From the NCBI GenBank assembly GCA_005798925.1, contig SYID01000174.1:1-22477 (forward strand): a DNA stretch of 22,477 bases, in the 5' to 3' direction. This DNA comes from Verrucomicrobiota bacterium (GTDB lineage: Bacteria; Verrucomicrobiota; Verrucomicrobiia; Opitutales; UBA953). This document shows, in pieces, positions 1 to 7,352 of this stretch (position 1 is its first letter; each line of letters begins with the position of its first letter). Under the pieces are notes generated by a model. The model saw only the letters and a list, made by a program, of their open reading frames with translations. It ran no database searches and was not told where the DNA came from. Both the position numbers and the translations under genes were made by a program.

Positions 1-1119
1 GACCGCCAGCCGGAGTTCACGCAGGTCGACCTGGAGATGTCCTTCATCGACCGCGAGGACATGTACAAGCTGATCGAAGGCATCCTGAAGCGCACCTGGA
101 AGGAGACCCTCGGCATCGACATCCCGACGCCCTTCCCGCGCATGGCCTACCAGGAAGCGATGGACCGCTTCGGCATCGACAAGCCGGACACGCGCTTCGG
201 CATGGAGATCCAGGACCTGACTGCCCTGTTCAAGAACTCCTCCTTCAAGGTCTTCCACGGCGCCGCCAACACCCCGGGCTCCGTGGTCCGCGCGATCAAC
301 GCCAAGGGCCTCGCCGACATCACCCAGGGCGAGCTCACCAACTTCGAGAACATCGCCAAGAGCGCCGGCGCCAAGGGCCTCGCGTTCATCAAGTGCGAAG
401 CCGGAGAATGGAAGTCCCCGATCGTGAAGTTCTTCTCCGACGACGAGAAGGCCGCGCTGAAGAAGCAGCTGAACATCGAGGACGGCGACATCGTCTTCTT
501 CGCCGCCGCCCCGTGGGAGCAGGCTTCGACCATCCTCGGCCGCATCCGCCTCGAGTCCTCCTACCTCCTCAAGGCCCGCGGTCGCCTGACCCTGCCGGCC
601 GACCAGTACAACTTCCTCTGGGTCATCGAATTCCCGCTGATGCTCTGGGACGAAGAAGAGAAGCGCTACCTCTCGGCCCACCACCCGTTCACCGCCCCGG
701 TCGTCGAGGACGAGCCCCTGCTCGCCACCGACCCCGCCAAGGTCCGCGGCCAGCACTACGACATCGTGCTCAACGGCGTCGAACTCGGCGGCGGCTCGAT
801 CCGCATCCATAACCCGGCCGTCCAGAAGCGCGTCTTCGAGGACATCCTCAAGATCCCGCAGGACCTCGTGGACAGCCGCTTCGGCTACATGCTCAAGGCC
901 TTCTCCTACGGCGCCCCTCCCCACGGAGGCATCGCCCTCGGCTTCGACCGCGTCGTCGCCATGCTCGCCGGCCGCTCTTCGATCCGCGATATCCTCGCCT
1001 TCCCGAAGAACCAGAACGGCCGCGACCTGATGGCCGACTGCCCGAGCCCGGTCGCCCCGAAGCAGCTGCGCGACCTGCGCATCCGCCTCGTGGAAGACGA
1101 GCCGAAGCCGAAGGCCTGA
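1..1119 (+). CDS. aspS: Aspartate--tRNA ligase, C-terminal part (5' end outside window)
   Basis: Class II aminoacyl-tRNA synthetase that charges tRNA-Asp in the cytoplasm. The frame is open from base 1, which encodes DRQPEFTQVDLEMSF, the end of class II motif 2 in AspRS, so the gene starts before the window and the first internal ATG (37) is not its start. About 372 residues are present of a usual length near 590. The segment from about nt 230 to 530 fits the GAD insertion domain of the long bacterial form. GGGSIRIHNP (about nt 790-820) and GIALGFDRVVAML (about nt 928-966, motif 3 with the ATP-binding Arg) follow. The C-terminus FPKNQNGRDLMADCPSPV is typical. A clear intrinsic terminator follows the stop. 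Whether it is discriminating or charges tRNA-Asn as well cannot be told from this fragment. Confidence 0.97.
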   Translation, partial: DRQPEFTQVDLEMSFIDREDMYKLIEGILKRTWKETLGIDIPTPFPRMAYQEAMDRFGIDKPDTRFGMEIQDLTALFKNSSFKVFHGAANTPGSVVRAINAKGLADITQGELTNFENIAKSAGAKGLAFIKCEAGEWKSPIVKFFSDDEKAALKKQLNIEDGDIVFFAAAPWEQASTILGRIRLESSYLLKARGRLTLPADQYNFLWVIEFPLMLWDEEEKRYLSAHHPFTAPVVEDEPLLATDPAKVRGQHYDIVLNGVELGGGSIRIHNPAVQKRVFEDILKIPQDLVDSRFGYMLKAFSYGAPPHGGIALGFDRVVAMLAGRSSIRDILAFPKNQNGRDLMADCPSPVAPKQLRDLRIRLVEDEPKPKA

Positions 1120-1139
1120 GGCCCTCCCGGCTCCCGACG

Positions 1140-1163
1140 AAAGGCACGCGCGAGCGTGCCTTT
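1140..1163 (+). terminator. Rho-independent terminator of aspS
   Basis: A perfect inverted repeat AAGGCACGC / GCGTGCCTT (1141-1149 and 1154-1162), extended by one A-T pair at 1140/1163, closes a GCGA loop that fits the GNRA tetraloop pattern. It runs into a TTTTT tract (1161-1165). It lies about 20 bases after the aspS stop and before the next gene, so it most likely ends the aspS transcript. Confidence 0.85.
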
Positions 1164-1221
1164 TTCTTGGGCGGGCATTTAGCCTTCCCCCGCAAGGTGC
1201 GTCAGCCTATTGCCTTCAGCC

Positions 1222-1644
1222 ATGTCCGACGCTTCGCCCTCTCCTGAACCCTCCCCCCACGTCGTGGGCCAGGGCTATGAGTTCGACGAGGTGCGCGCCT
1301 TCCTCGGCGGCGACCCGAAGCCTCCGAACTTCGTCATCCACCAGGCCGGCGCGGTCATCGGCGTCTGCCTCGGCCTGGGCTGGAATCCGCGCGCCGACGA
1401 CGAACCTTGCGAGGTCTGGGTCGGCCGCAAAGGCGACCAGCCGGAATGGGGCGTCAAGCTGGCCGAAACCCGCGGCCCGCTGCCGGTGTACGTCCGTCGC
1501 ACCGAAGGCGGCAAGTGGTTCTACAACGGCCTTTACGAAGTGACGAGCCACACGACCGACCCGACGATCATCCGCCCGCGGCTGCTGCCCCCGAAGATCG
1601 TGGCGATCGACCGCCTGGTCTTCATGAAGCGCTGCGCCGTCTGA
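1222..1644 (+). CDS. Small protein of unknown function, possibly SRA/YDG-like
   Basis: A 140-residue soluble protein without signal peptide or membrane segment. I do not recognise the family with confidence. The pattern EVWVGRKGDQPEWGVKL, then PVYVRR, then GGKWFYNGLYEV loosely resembles the G-D-Q...V.VFR...W.Y.G.Y pattern of SRA/YDG-like DNA-base-reading domains; this is a weak by-eye analogy, not an identification. The ATG at 1222 was chosen over an in-frame TTG at 1210; neither has a strong Shine-Dalgarno sequence, the nearest purine-rich stretch being the AAGGTG near 1194. Codon use matches its neighbours. The next gene begins five bases after the stop, so the two are probably co-transcribed, and that neighbour is a predicted DNA-binding protein, which mildly favours a nucleic-acid role. 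Confidence 0.75.
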   Translation: MSDASPSPEPSPHVVGQGYEFDEVRAFLGGDPKPPNFVIHQAGAVIGVCLGLGWNPRADDEPCEVWVGRKGDQPEWGVKLAETRGPLPVYVRRTEGGKWFYNGLYEVTSHTTDPTIIRPRLLPPKIVAIDRLVFMKRCAV

Positions 1645-1649
1645 CCGCC

Positions 1650-1895
1650 ATGGCCGAAGAACGTCCGCACCCCCGCGACCCGCTGCACGGCGTGACCCTG
1701 CAGAAACTGCTCGAGACGATGGTGGCGAAATACGGCTGGCGCGAACTCGCGCACCGCATCCCGATCCGCTGCTTCATGTTCGACCCGACGATCAAGTCCT
1801 CGCTGATCTTCCTGCGCAAGACCCCCTGGGCCCGCGAGAAGCTCGAGAACTGGTACGTCGGCGACGTCCGCAAGTCCCAAGGTTTCGGTCTCTGA
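1650..1895 (+). CDS. VF530 family (DUF2132) DNA-binding protein
   Basis: An 81-residue protein with the full VF530/DUF2132 signature: DPLHGVTLQKLLETMVAKYG near the N-terminus, then IPIRCFMFDPTIKSSLIFLR and KTPWAREKLENWYV. The family is named after a Vibrio fischeri protein of solved structure and is annotated as DNA-binding; its cellular role is not settled. The ATG at 1650 lies five bases after the preceding stop, which implies one transcript. The frame is open further upstream, back to 1407, but that extension lies within the preceding gene and encodes low-complexity Arg-rich sequence, so it is rejected. It is convergent with the sialidase gene, with a repeat-rich spacer between them. Confidence 0.88.
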   Translation: MAEERPHPRDPLHGVTLQKLLETMVAKYGWRELAHRIPIRCFMFDPTIKSSLIFLRKTPWAREKLENWYVGDVRKSQGFGL

Positions 1896-1899
1896 GGTA

Positions 1900-2014
1900 G
1901 TTGATCGGTTGAACAGCTGGCCCGTTGGCCAGAAATGAAATCAAACGGCCTTTGCGGCGCAGACATGCCCCCTCTGACCAACTGATCAACCGGCCAACTG
2001 GCCCTCTTTCATTT
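1900..2014. repeat. Spacer with order-preserving inverted words between convergent genes
   Basis: Three words on the left recur on the right as reverse complements and in the same order. GTTGATCGGTTG (1900-1911) matches the complement of 1979-1990 at 11 of 12 bases. GGCCCGTTGGCC (1919-1930) matches the complement of 1992-2003 at 11 of 12. AAATGAAA (1933-1940) matches the complement of 2007-2014 exactly. GGCCAACTGGCC is itself nearly palindromic. The last word reaches into the final codons of the sialidase gene. It may act as a two-way transcription stop or be an intergenic repeat family; no T-tract supports an ordinary terminator. Confidence 0.5.
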
Positions 2015-3136
2015 GCCGATCTTCCACTTCGCCTGGCGGAGCACGGCCTTGCCGGCGGCCTTCTGGAATTCGTACCAGACGGTGAGCAACGTACCGTCGG
2101 CGAGTTCGACGGTCGACGGATAGCCGAGGTCATAGCCCTCGCCGTCGGCGGAAACGGTCAGCGGCTCGCTCCATGTCCGACCTTGGTCCGAACTGATCCG
2201 CGCCTGATTGCCGAAGGGTTTACGACGATAGCCGTAGGTCATGACCAGGCGACCGTCCTTGAGCTTGAGGAGCTGCGAAGGCAGACCCCAGACGCCGATG
2301 GCCTGCGGCACGGTCCAGGTCTTGCCGCCATCGGTCGATTCGGCCTGCAAAGTGGTGCCGACGTCGGGTTTATTATGATTACGGATCTGGGCGATGATGC
2401 GGCCATCGTCGGTCTCGAGGGCGAAAAGTTCGTGATAGCCCTTCTTCACCTCATCACCAGGGCGGGTCGGGATCTCGCTCAGCCAGGTCCAGGTGAGGCC
2501 GTCGTCCTTCGATTCGGCCACGCCGATCTTTCCCTCCTTGGTCCAGAGCTGCTTCCCCAAGTAGAGCAGGCGGCCGTCCTTGAGCTGCGTCGGCCCATGC
2601 GGGCTGTTGACGATCGTCGGGATGGGCGGGGACCAGGTCTTGCCGCCGTCGGTCGAACGCAGCACCCATTCGCCGAGCTGCGCCCGGCGTTCCTCGGCCG
2701 TCAGGCGGTCCTGGGCGGCCTTCCAACGCCCCTGGCGTTCCGGCGTCTGCTTCACGAGCAGGCCGCGCTCCTCATAAGCCAACGAAGTGAAGGTCGTGAC
2801 TAGGAGCGTGCCCTTGGCGGTCTCCATCACGCCGCTGTCGCGGTCGTCGATCGGTCCGTCCAGGAGCACGCGTGGGTACGTCCACGTCGCGCCGTCATCC
2901 TTCGAGGTCATCGCGCGCACCTGCCCCATCGGGCAGATATGGCCGTCACGGCCGCCGGACCACGTGACCCAGAGCTCGCCGTCGGCGCGGCGCGCGATCG
3001 TCGACCAGCCGGCATAGGGCTCTTCCGGCGGGGTGATGGTCTTCGTCTCGAGGACCTGCGCGGTCTCGGCGCCGAGCGCGGCCGCCACGAACAAAGGCCA
3101 GAAATGACGGGGGAACGAACCTAGGGCGGGATTCAT
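2009..3136 (-). CDS. Secreted sialidase-like protein (BNR/Asp-box, exo-alpha-sialidase family)
   Basis: A 375-residue predicted secreted six-bladed beta-propeller. Residues 1-23 look like a signal peptide (HFWPLFVAAALGAE). Five Asp boxes of form S-x-D-x-G-x-T-W are visible: SKDDGATW (78-85), STDGGKTW (161-168), SKDDGLTW (209-216), STDGGKTW (267-274) and SSDQGRTW (315-322). The family hydrolyses terminal sialic acids, but many members from polysaccharide-degrading bacteria act on other sugars or are unproven, so the substrate is open. An Arg-rich stretch SGGRDGH (60-66) could hold one substrate-binding Arg. The ATG at 3136 is preceded on the minus strand by AGGAAA at good spacing. It is transcribed away from the Gfo/Idh/MocA gene, 98 bases apart, which suggests a shared control region and related sugar catabolism. 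Confidence 0.88.
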   Translation of the reverse strand: MNPALGSFPRHFWPLFVAAALGAETAQVLETKTITPPEEPYAGWSTIARRADGELWVTWSGGRDGHICPMGQVRAMTSKDDGATWTYPRVLLDGPIDDRDSGVMETAKGTLLVTTFTSLAYEERGLLVKQTPERQGRWKAAQDRLTAEERRAQLGEWVLRSTDGGKTWSPPIPTIVNSPHGPTQLKDGRLLYLGKQLWTKEGKIGVAESKDDGLTWTWLSEIPTRPGDEVKKGYHELFALETDDGRIIAQIRNHNKPDVGTTLQAESTDGGKTWTVPQAIGVWGLPSQLLKLKDGRLVMTYGYRRKPFGNQARISSDQGRTWSEPLTVSADGEGYDLGYPSTVELADGTLLTVWYEFQKAAGKAVLRQAKWKIGK

Positions 3137-3234
3137 GAGTATTTCCTAAGCGGTCCGCCATTCGCCCGCAACCTCCGCTTTACCCGCCCCGGGGATTGCC
3201 TCCGACGAGGGATAAGGGATGATGCCATCACCCC
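3137..3234. promoter_or_regulatory. Divergent promoter region
   Basis: A 98-base spacer separates the start codons of the sialidase (minus) and the Gfo/Idh/MocA gene (plus), so both promoters should lie here or just inside the coding ends. No convincing -35/-10 pair was found on either strand, and no clear operator palindrome. The call rests on gene orientation only. Confidence 0.35.
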
Positions 3235-4443
3235 ATGAGCACCCGACGCGACTTCCTCCGGCTTGGAGCGACCGCGGGCGCCGGCCTCGCCGCCGCCCGC
3301 CTGTTCGGCCAGACCGGTTTCACCACGCCCGCCCGCAAGGTACGTATCGGCATCGTCGGCGGACGCTTCGGCCTCGGCTTCCAATTCCACGAGCACCCGG
3401 ACTGCGTCGTCGAAGCGGTGGCCGAGCTCCGCCCCGAGCGGCTCGCCGCGCTGCAGAGGGTCTACAGGTGCGCCAAGGGGTATCCGTCGCTCGAAGCGAT
3501 GCTCAAAGACCCCAAGGTCGAGGCGGTCTTCCTCGCGACGCCCGCGCCGGACCACATGAACCACACCCTGCTCTGCCTCGCCGCCGGCAAGCACGTGCTC
3601 AGCGCCGTCCCCGCCGCGATGACGCTCGAGGAATGCGGGCGGCTCGCCGGCGCGGTGCGGAAATCCGGACTGACCTACATGATGGGCGAGACTAGCTGCT
3701 GGCAGCAGCTCACGATCTCGGCCCGCAAGTTCCACGCCGAAGGCCGCTTCGGTCATCTCTACTACACGGAATCCGAGTACCACCATCCCGGGCTCGAGAC
3801 GCTTTATTTCGAGAAGGGCAAGCGCACCTGGCGACATGGACTGCCGCCGATGCACTACCCTACCCATTGCACCTCCCATCTGCTCAGTGTGACGGGCGAA
3901 CGGTTGACGGAAGTCGTCTGCCACGGATGGGGCGACGACCATCCGATCGTGAAGGACAACGCCTACGGTAACCCTTTCTGGACCGAGACGGCCCTCTTCC
4001 GCACCGACCGCGGCAACAGCATGCGCGTCGCGATCTGGTGGCGCGGCGCGCAGAAGGGCGGCGAACGCGCCCGCTACTTCGGCGACAAGATGAGCTTCTA
4101 CTTCAGCGACCCGACCGGCGCGGGCGGCCCCGTGCTCGTCCGTGCGGAGACGAAGGCCGAGAAGGACAGCGGCGGCTTCGAAAGGGCCTCGCAGGTCCTC
4201 GAGAGATACGCCGAGGTCAGATGGTGGCAGACGGACCTGCTTCCCGAACCGCTCCGCCACGACAGCGGCCACGAGGGTTCCCATTGCTTCATCACGCACG
4301 AGTTCGTCGACGCGATCGCGAAGGGCCGCAAGCCGTTCGTCGGTATCGACGAGGCGCTGGCCTACACCGTTCCCGGCATGATCGCCCACCAATCCGCGAT
4401 GCAAGGAGGCCGGGCGCTGAAAATCCCGGCCATCACGGGCTGA
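3235..4443 (+). CDS. Tat-exported Gfo/Idh/MocA family oxidoreductase
   Basis: A 402-residue protein. The N-terminus MSTRRDFLRLGATAGAG is a twin-arginine signal followed by a hydrophobic stretch to about residue 26. A Rossmann segment begins at VRIGIVGGRFGLGF (36-49), and ATPAPDHMNH (101-110) is the typical dinucleotide-binding loop of the family. The usual catalytic E-K-P motif is replaced by SAVPAAMT (123-130), so the Lys expected to take part in hydride-transfer chemistry is missing. HYPTHCTSHLL (207-217) sits where the family has its D-x-x-x-H region. Tat export implies folding with NAD(P) in the cytoplasm, as in glucose-fructose oxidoreductase; such exported members are abundant in Verrucomicrobiota and Planctomycetota and mostly uncharacterised. 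A GH128-type gene follows after 48 bases on the same strand. Confidence 0.9.
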   Translation: MSTRRDFLRLGATAGAGLAAARLFGQTGFTTPARKVRIGIVGGRFGLGFQFHEHPDCVVEAVAELRPERLAALQRVYRCAKGYPSLEAMLKDPKVEAVFLATPAPDHMNHTLLCLAAGKHVLSAVPAAMTLEECGRLAGAVRKSGLTYMMGETSCWQQLTISARKFHAEGRFGHLYYTESEYHHPGLETLYFEKGKRTWRHGLPPMHYPTHCTSHLLSVTGERLTEVVCHGWGDDHPIVKDNAYGNPFWTETALFRTDRGNSMRVAIWWRGAQKGGERARYFGDKMSFYFSDPTGAGGPVLVRAETKAEKDSGGFERASQVLERYAEVRWWQTDLLPEPLRHDSGHEGSHCFITHEFVDAIAKGRKPFVGIDEALAYTVPGMIAHQSAMQGGRALKIPAITG

Positions 4444-4491
4444 ACTCGGGTTCTGCTTGGCTCGGGGCGCGCGGGGGGCATTCTCGGCCGC

Positions 4492-5259
4492 GTGAGACTC
4501 CTCCGCCCAGCCTTCCTCCTCGTCCTGGCCCTGACCGTCCTCGGGACGGCCGGCGTAGCCGCCGAGAACCGTGACCCCGTCGCGAAAAAAGGCGTCGGCC
4601 TGCCCGAACGCAAAGGCAAGGACGCCGGCCACTTACGGCTCCTCAAGGTCAGCTGGTATTACAACTGGGGCGACCAGACCAAGCTGACCAGCGAGGCACG
4701 CTTCGTGCCGATGATCTACTCCGGCCGGCGCGCCGCGCCGGAGCAGGCCGTCCCCTTCCTGCTCGGGTTCAATGAGCCCGACCACCCCAAGCAGGCCAAC
4801 CTCAGCGTCGAGGATGCTCTGGCCAAGTGGCCGGCCCTCTCCGCTCAGGCGGGCTTCATCGTCTCGCCTGCCCTGGCCGGCAACCCTGTCACCAAGGATT
4901 GGCTCAATCGCTTCCTCAAGGCCGGAGCCAAGGTCGACGCGATCGCCGTGCACTGGTACAAAGGCGCCGACGCCGGTCGCTTCATCAAGGACCTCGAACA
5001 GATCCGCGCCCATTTCGGAAAGCCGATCTGGGTCACGGAATTCGCCCCGCAGACCGCCGCCGACTCCGCCGCGACCCCGGGCAAATACTCGCAGGCCGAG
5101 GTCGACGCGTTCATCCGCGCCACCACCCGTTTCATGGAGAAGACGTCATGGGTGCAGCGTTACGCCTGGCATGACTCCGGCGTCGGGACTTCGGCGCTCT
5201 TCGACGCAAACCGCGAACTGACCCCCACGGGCAAGGCCTACGCCGAAGCCGGAAGATAA
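4492..5259 (+). CDS. Secreted GH128-type glycoside hydrolase (probable endo-beta-1,3-glucanase)
   Basis: A 255-residue protein with a GTG start and a signal peptide ending near residue 24 (LLVLALTVLGTAGVAAE). The rest is one compact TIM-barrel domain of the glycosyl hydrolase catalytic core family (GH128). LLGFNEPDHP places the acid/base Glu at residue 95, and IWVTEFAPQ places the nucleophile Glu at residue 183. VSWYYNWG (53-60) and IAVHWYKG (151-158) are also characteristic. Characterised GH128 enzymes cleave beta-1,3-glucans such as laminarin, curdlan or fungal wall glucan, so an extracytoplasmic beta-1,3-glucanase is likely. The length is that of a lone catalytic domain without a binding module. 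It lies 48 bases after the oxidoreductase and 42 before rcnA on the same strand. Confidence 0.88.
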   Translation: MRLLRPAFLLVLALTVLGTAGVAAENRDPVAKKGVGLPERKGKDAGHLRLLKVSWYYNWGDQTKLTSEARFVPMIYSGRRAAPEQAVPFLLGFNEPDHPKQANLSVEDALAKWPALSAQAGFIVSPALAGNPVTKDWLNRFLKAGAKVDAIAVHWYKGADAGRFIKDLEQIRAHFGKPIWVTEFAPQTAADSAATPGKYSQAEVDAFIRATTRFMEKTSWVQRYAWHDSGVGTSALFDANRELTPTGKAYAEAGR

Positions 5260-5301
5260 ACCCGAGGTAGACACGCCCTGGCCCGCCCCTAGCCTAGCCG
5301 C

Positions 5302-6096
5302 ATGGACTTCACGCAGCTGCTGCAACAGGGCACCGCGCAAGCCTGGCTCTACTTCCCCGTGGCCGTCCTCCTCGGCGCCCTGCACGGACTCGAGCCAGGC
5401 CACTCGAAAACCCTGCTGGCGGCCTTCATCATCGCTATCAGGGGCACCGCCTGGCAGGCCGCCCTGCTCGGCTTCTGCGCCGCCCTCTCGCATACGCTCA
5501 TCATCTGGGTCCTCGCCGGCCTGGCCCTGCAGTACGGCTCCCATTGGAACGTCGAAGAGACCGAACCCTACTTCCTGCTCATCAGCGGCGTGATCGTCGT
5601 CGGCATGGCGGTCTGGACGATCATGCGCCTGCGTGAGGAGCACGGACATCATCACCATCACCACCATGGCGATGGCGACCATGACCACGGCCATGACCAC
5701 GCAAACGACGACCTCGACGCGGAGGACGCCCATGCCCGCGCCCATGCGGCGGAGATCGAGAAGCGTTTCGCCGGCCGTCACGTCACGACCGGACAGATCG
5801 TGATCTTCGGGCTGACCGGCGGCCTCATGCCCTGCCCGGCCGCGGTCTCGATCCTCATCGTCTGCCTCCAGCTCAAGGAGTTCTCCCTCGGCTTCGGCAT
5901 CGTGGCGGCCTTCAGCCTGGGTCTCGCGCTGACGATGATCTCGGTGGGGGTCCTCGCATCCTGGGGTTTCAAAAAGCTCGCCGAGAAGTCCGGCTGGTTC
6001 AGCCGCATCGCCGCGCGGGCGCCTTACGTTTCATCCTACCTGCTCATCGCCCTCGGCGCGGCCTTCGCCGTCCGGGGTTGGATGCTGCTGAAGTAG
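5302..6096 (+). CDS. rcnA: Nickel/cobalt efflux protein, NicO/RcnA family
   Basis: A 264-residue inner-membrane protein with about six predicted transmembrane segments. LHGLEPGHSKTLL (27-39) and LTGGLMPCPAAVSIL (171-185) are the two signature motifs of the RcnA branch. Between the halves lies a metal-binding loop (about 114-145) with seven consecutive His, then HDHGHDH. RcnA exports Ni(II) and Co(II) from the cytoplasm. In enterobacteria it is controlled by RcnR; no RcnR-like gene is seen in this window, and no NiCo riboswitch-like leader is evident in the 42 bases upstream. The gene ends four bases before the convergent NTF2-like gene. The symbol is by family; activity on other divalent metals is possible. 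Confidence 0.93.
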   Translation: MDFTQLLQQGTAQAWLYFPVAVLLGALHGLEPGHSKTLLAAFIIAIRGTAWQAALLGFCAALSHTLIIWVLAGLALQYGSHWNVEETEPYFLLISGVIVVGMAVWTIMRLREEHGHHHHHHHGDGDHDHGHDHANDDLDAEDAHARAHAAEIEKRFAGRHVTTGQIVIFGLTGGLMPCPAAVSILIVCLQLKEFSLGFGIVAAFSLGLALTMISVGVLASWGFKKLAEKSGWFSRIAARAPYVSSYLLIALGAAFAVRGWMLLK

Positions 6097-6100
6097 GCGG

Positions 6101-6496
6101 TCAGGCGCCCACCATCCGCAGCCAGGCGCTGAGGTTATAGTAGTTCGAGACGCGGGCGACCTTGCCGTCCTTGATCTCGAAGAAAGCCCCGACACGAAGA
6201 TGATACTTCTGGCCGGTGGCGGGCGGGAGGCCTTCGTCCGTCTTGAGGTATTCGCCGCGGATATGGAACTCGGCGGCGGCGCGGGAAGCATCCGGACCCG
6301 CGAACACGACGAGGTCTTCGACCTGCTCGCGGTAAGAACGGTCCATGCGGCCGAGGAAGGCGCGGAAAGCCGGGATGCCGACCTCGACGCCGCCTTCGTT
6401 GATCTCGTGGACGATGTCAGGATGCAGGAGCGCGAGCAGGGCTTCGCGGTCGCCGGAGTTGAAGGTCTGATAATACTGACGGATGAGCGGGTTCAT
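6101..6496 (-). CDS. NTF2-like / ketosteroid isomerase-related protein
   Basis: A 131-residue cytoplasmic protein beginning MNPLIRQYYQTFNSGDREAL and continuing with LLHPDIVHEINEGGVEVG, then RAFLGRMDRSYREQVEDLV and the C-terminal FFEIKDGKVARVSNYYNL. This is the SnoaL/NTF2 cone fold. The ATG at 6496 is chosen although the frame stays open to 6880, because the family alignment begins at this Met and the upstream extension lies inside the nitrilase gene and reads as low-complexity shadow sequence. It starts four bases after the nitrilase stop, so it should be the last gene of the five-gene run. The INEGG segment and its placement next to GNAT and nitrilase genes match, from memory, a 'ketosteroid isomerase-related' subgroup seen beside those same partners in Proteobacteria. 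The reaction, if any, is unknown. Confidence 0.88.
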   Translation of the reverse strand: MNPLIRQYYQTFNSGDREALLALLHPDIVHEINEGGVEVGIPAFRAFLGRMDRSYREQVEDLVVFAGPDASRAAAEFHIRGEYLKTDEGLPPATGQKYHLRVGAFFEIKDGKVARVSNYYNLSAWLRMVGA

Positions 6497-6500
6497 GGGT

Positions 6501-7352
6501 TCAGGAAAGGAGGCGCAGCGGACGGGCGGCGAGCTTGGACGGATCGGTCTCACCGTGCGTCGCGCGATGGCGGCGCAGGAGCGCGAGGTCGACGTCGACG
6601 GTGAGGGCATGATCGCCTTCGGCGCAGACCGGCGTGGCGAGCTGACGGGGCTCGTCGCGGAACGCGGCCTGAGAGGGCGCGAAGGCCGCGGCGCGGCCGA
6701 CGTTCTCGTCGATGAGCACGGAATTCGTACGCCCGAGGAGATGACACACGCCGACATGGCAGCCGAGTTCGACGGAGCGGGCGTCGGCGCAACGCCCCAC
6801 CCTTTCGACGCCGAGGATCGTCTCGGTCGCGCTGGGCACGAGCATGAGTTCCACGCCCTGTCCGCGCAGGACGGCGGCAAGCTCCGGGATCTCGACGTCG
6901 AGGCAGATCACGACGACGCAACGGACGCCGCGGAAGGACCAGAGACCGACGCCGTCGCCGCCGACGAAGGCGGATTCCCACGGCGTGAGATGAAGTTTGT
7001 CCTGATGGCGGAAAGCGACGCCGTCCCAGATCGGCGCGCGGTTGCGGAGCTGACCGTCCGCGCCGAGAAACGGAACGGTGCCGAGCACGACGCCCTTGTC
7101 GGCCTGCGCCAGACGCGGAGCGAGGCGCGGCCAGAGGTCGGTCCAGAAAAGTCGGGCGACGCCGCGGAGCTTGTCTTCACCCGCGACGAAAGGCTCGAGG
7201 CCCATCCAAAGGAATTCCGGCAGCACGACGAGATCCGCGCCGTCCTCCCAGGCTTCGAGCACCTGCGCGCAGACGCGGTCGGCGAAGGAGTCCGGCGAGG
7301 ACGCGCGGACGCCGACGTCGAAGGTCAGCAAGGCGAGGGTCAGGCGGTCCAT
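6501..7352 (-). CDS. Carbon-nitrogen hydrolase (nitrilase superfamily amidohydrolase)
   Basis: A 283-residue cytoplasmic hydrolase. The nitrilase Glu-Lys-Cys triad is visible: Glu46 in LVVLPEFLW, Lys119 in RHQDKLHLTPWE and Cys150 in VVVICLDVEIPEL. Members hydrolyse or condense amide C-N bonds. The substrate here is not known. The ATG at 7352 (MDRLTLALLTFDVG) fits the family's first beta strand and gives a 13-base overlap with the preceding GNAT gene. An alternative ATG 60 bases upstream at 7412 would lie deeper in that gene and add 20 residues unlike the family. Close overlap with GNAT implies translational coupling. In Bacillus YhcX and relatives a GNAT domain is fused to a nitrilase domain, which supports a joint function. 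Confidence 0.9.
   Translation of the reverse strand: MDRLTLALLTFDVGVRASSPDSFADRVCAQVLEAWEDGADLVVLPEFLWMGLEPFVAGEDKLRGVARLFWTDLWPRLAPRLAQADKGVVLGTVPFLGADGQLRNRAPIWDGVAFRHQDKLHLTPWESAFVGGDGVGLWSFRGVRCVVVICLDVEIPELAAVLRGQGVELMLVPSATETILGVERVGRCADARSVELGCHVGVCHLLGRTNSVLIDENVGRAAAFAPSQAAFRDEPRQLATPVCAEGDHALTVDVDLALLRRHRATHGETDPSKLAARPLRLLS

Noticed and set aside
1925..2803. 292-residue plus-strand open frame across the sialidase 3' half
   Set aside because: The minus strand carries regularly spaced Asp boxes; the plus frame is composition-driven.
3133..4632. 499-residue minus-strand open frame opposite the Gfo/Idh/MocA gene
   Set aside because: No family motif; the plus-strand gene has a Tat signal and Rossmann motif.
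5653..5713. His codon run (CATCATCACCATCACCAC) as an artificial His-tag or repeat expansion
   Set aside because: His-rich loops at this position are normal in RcnA-family exporters.
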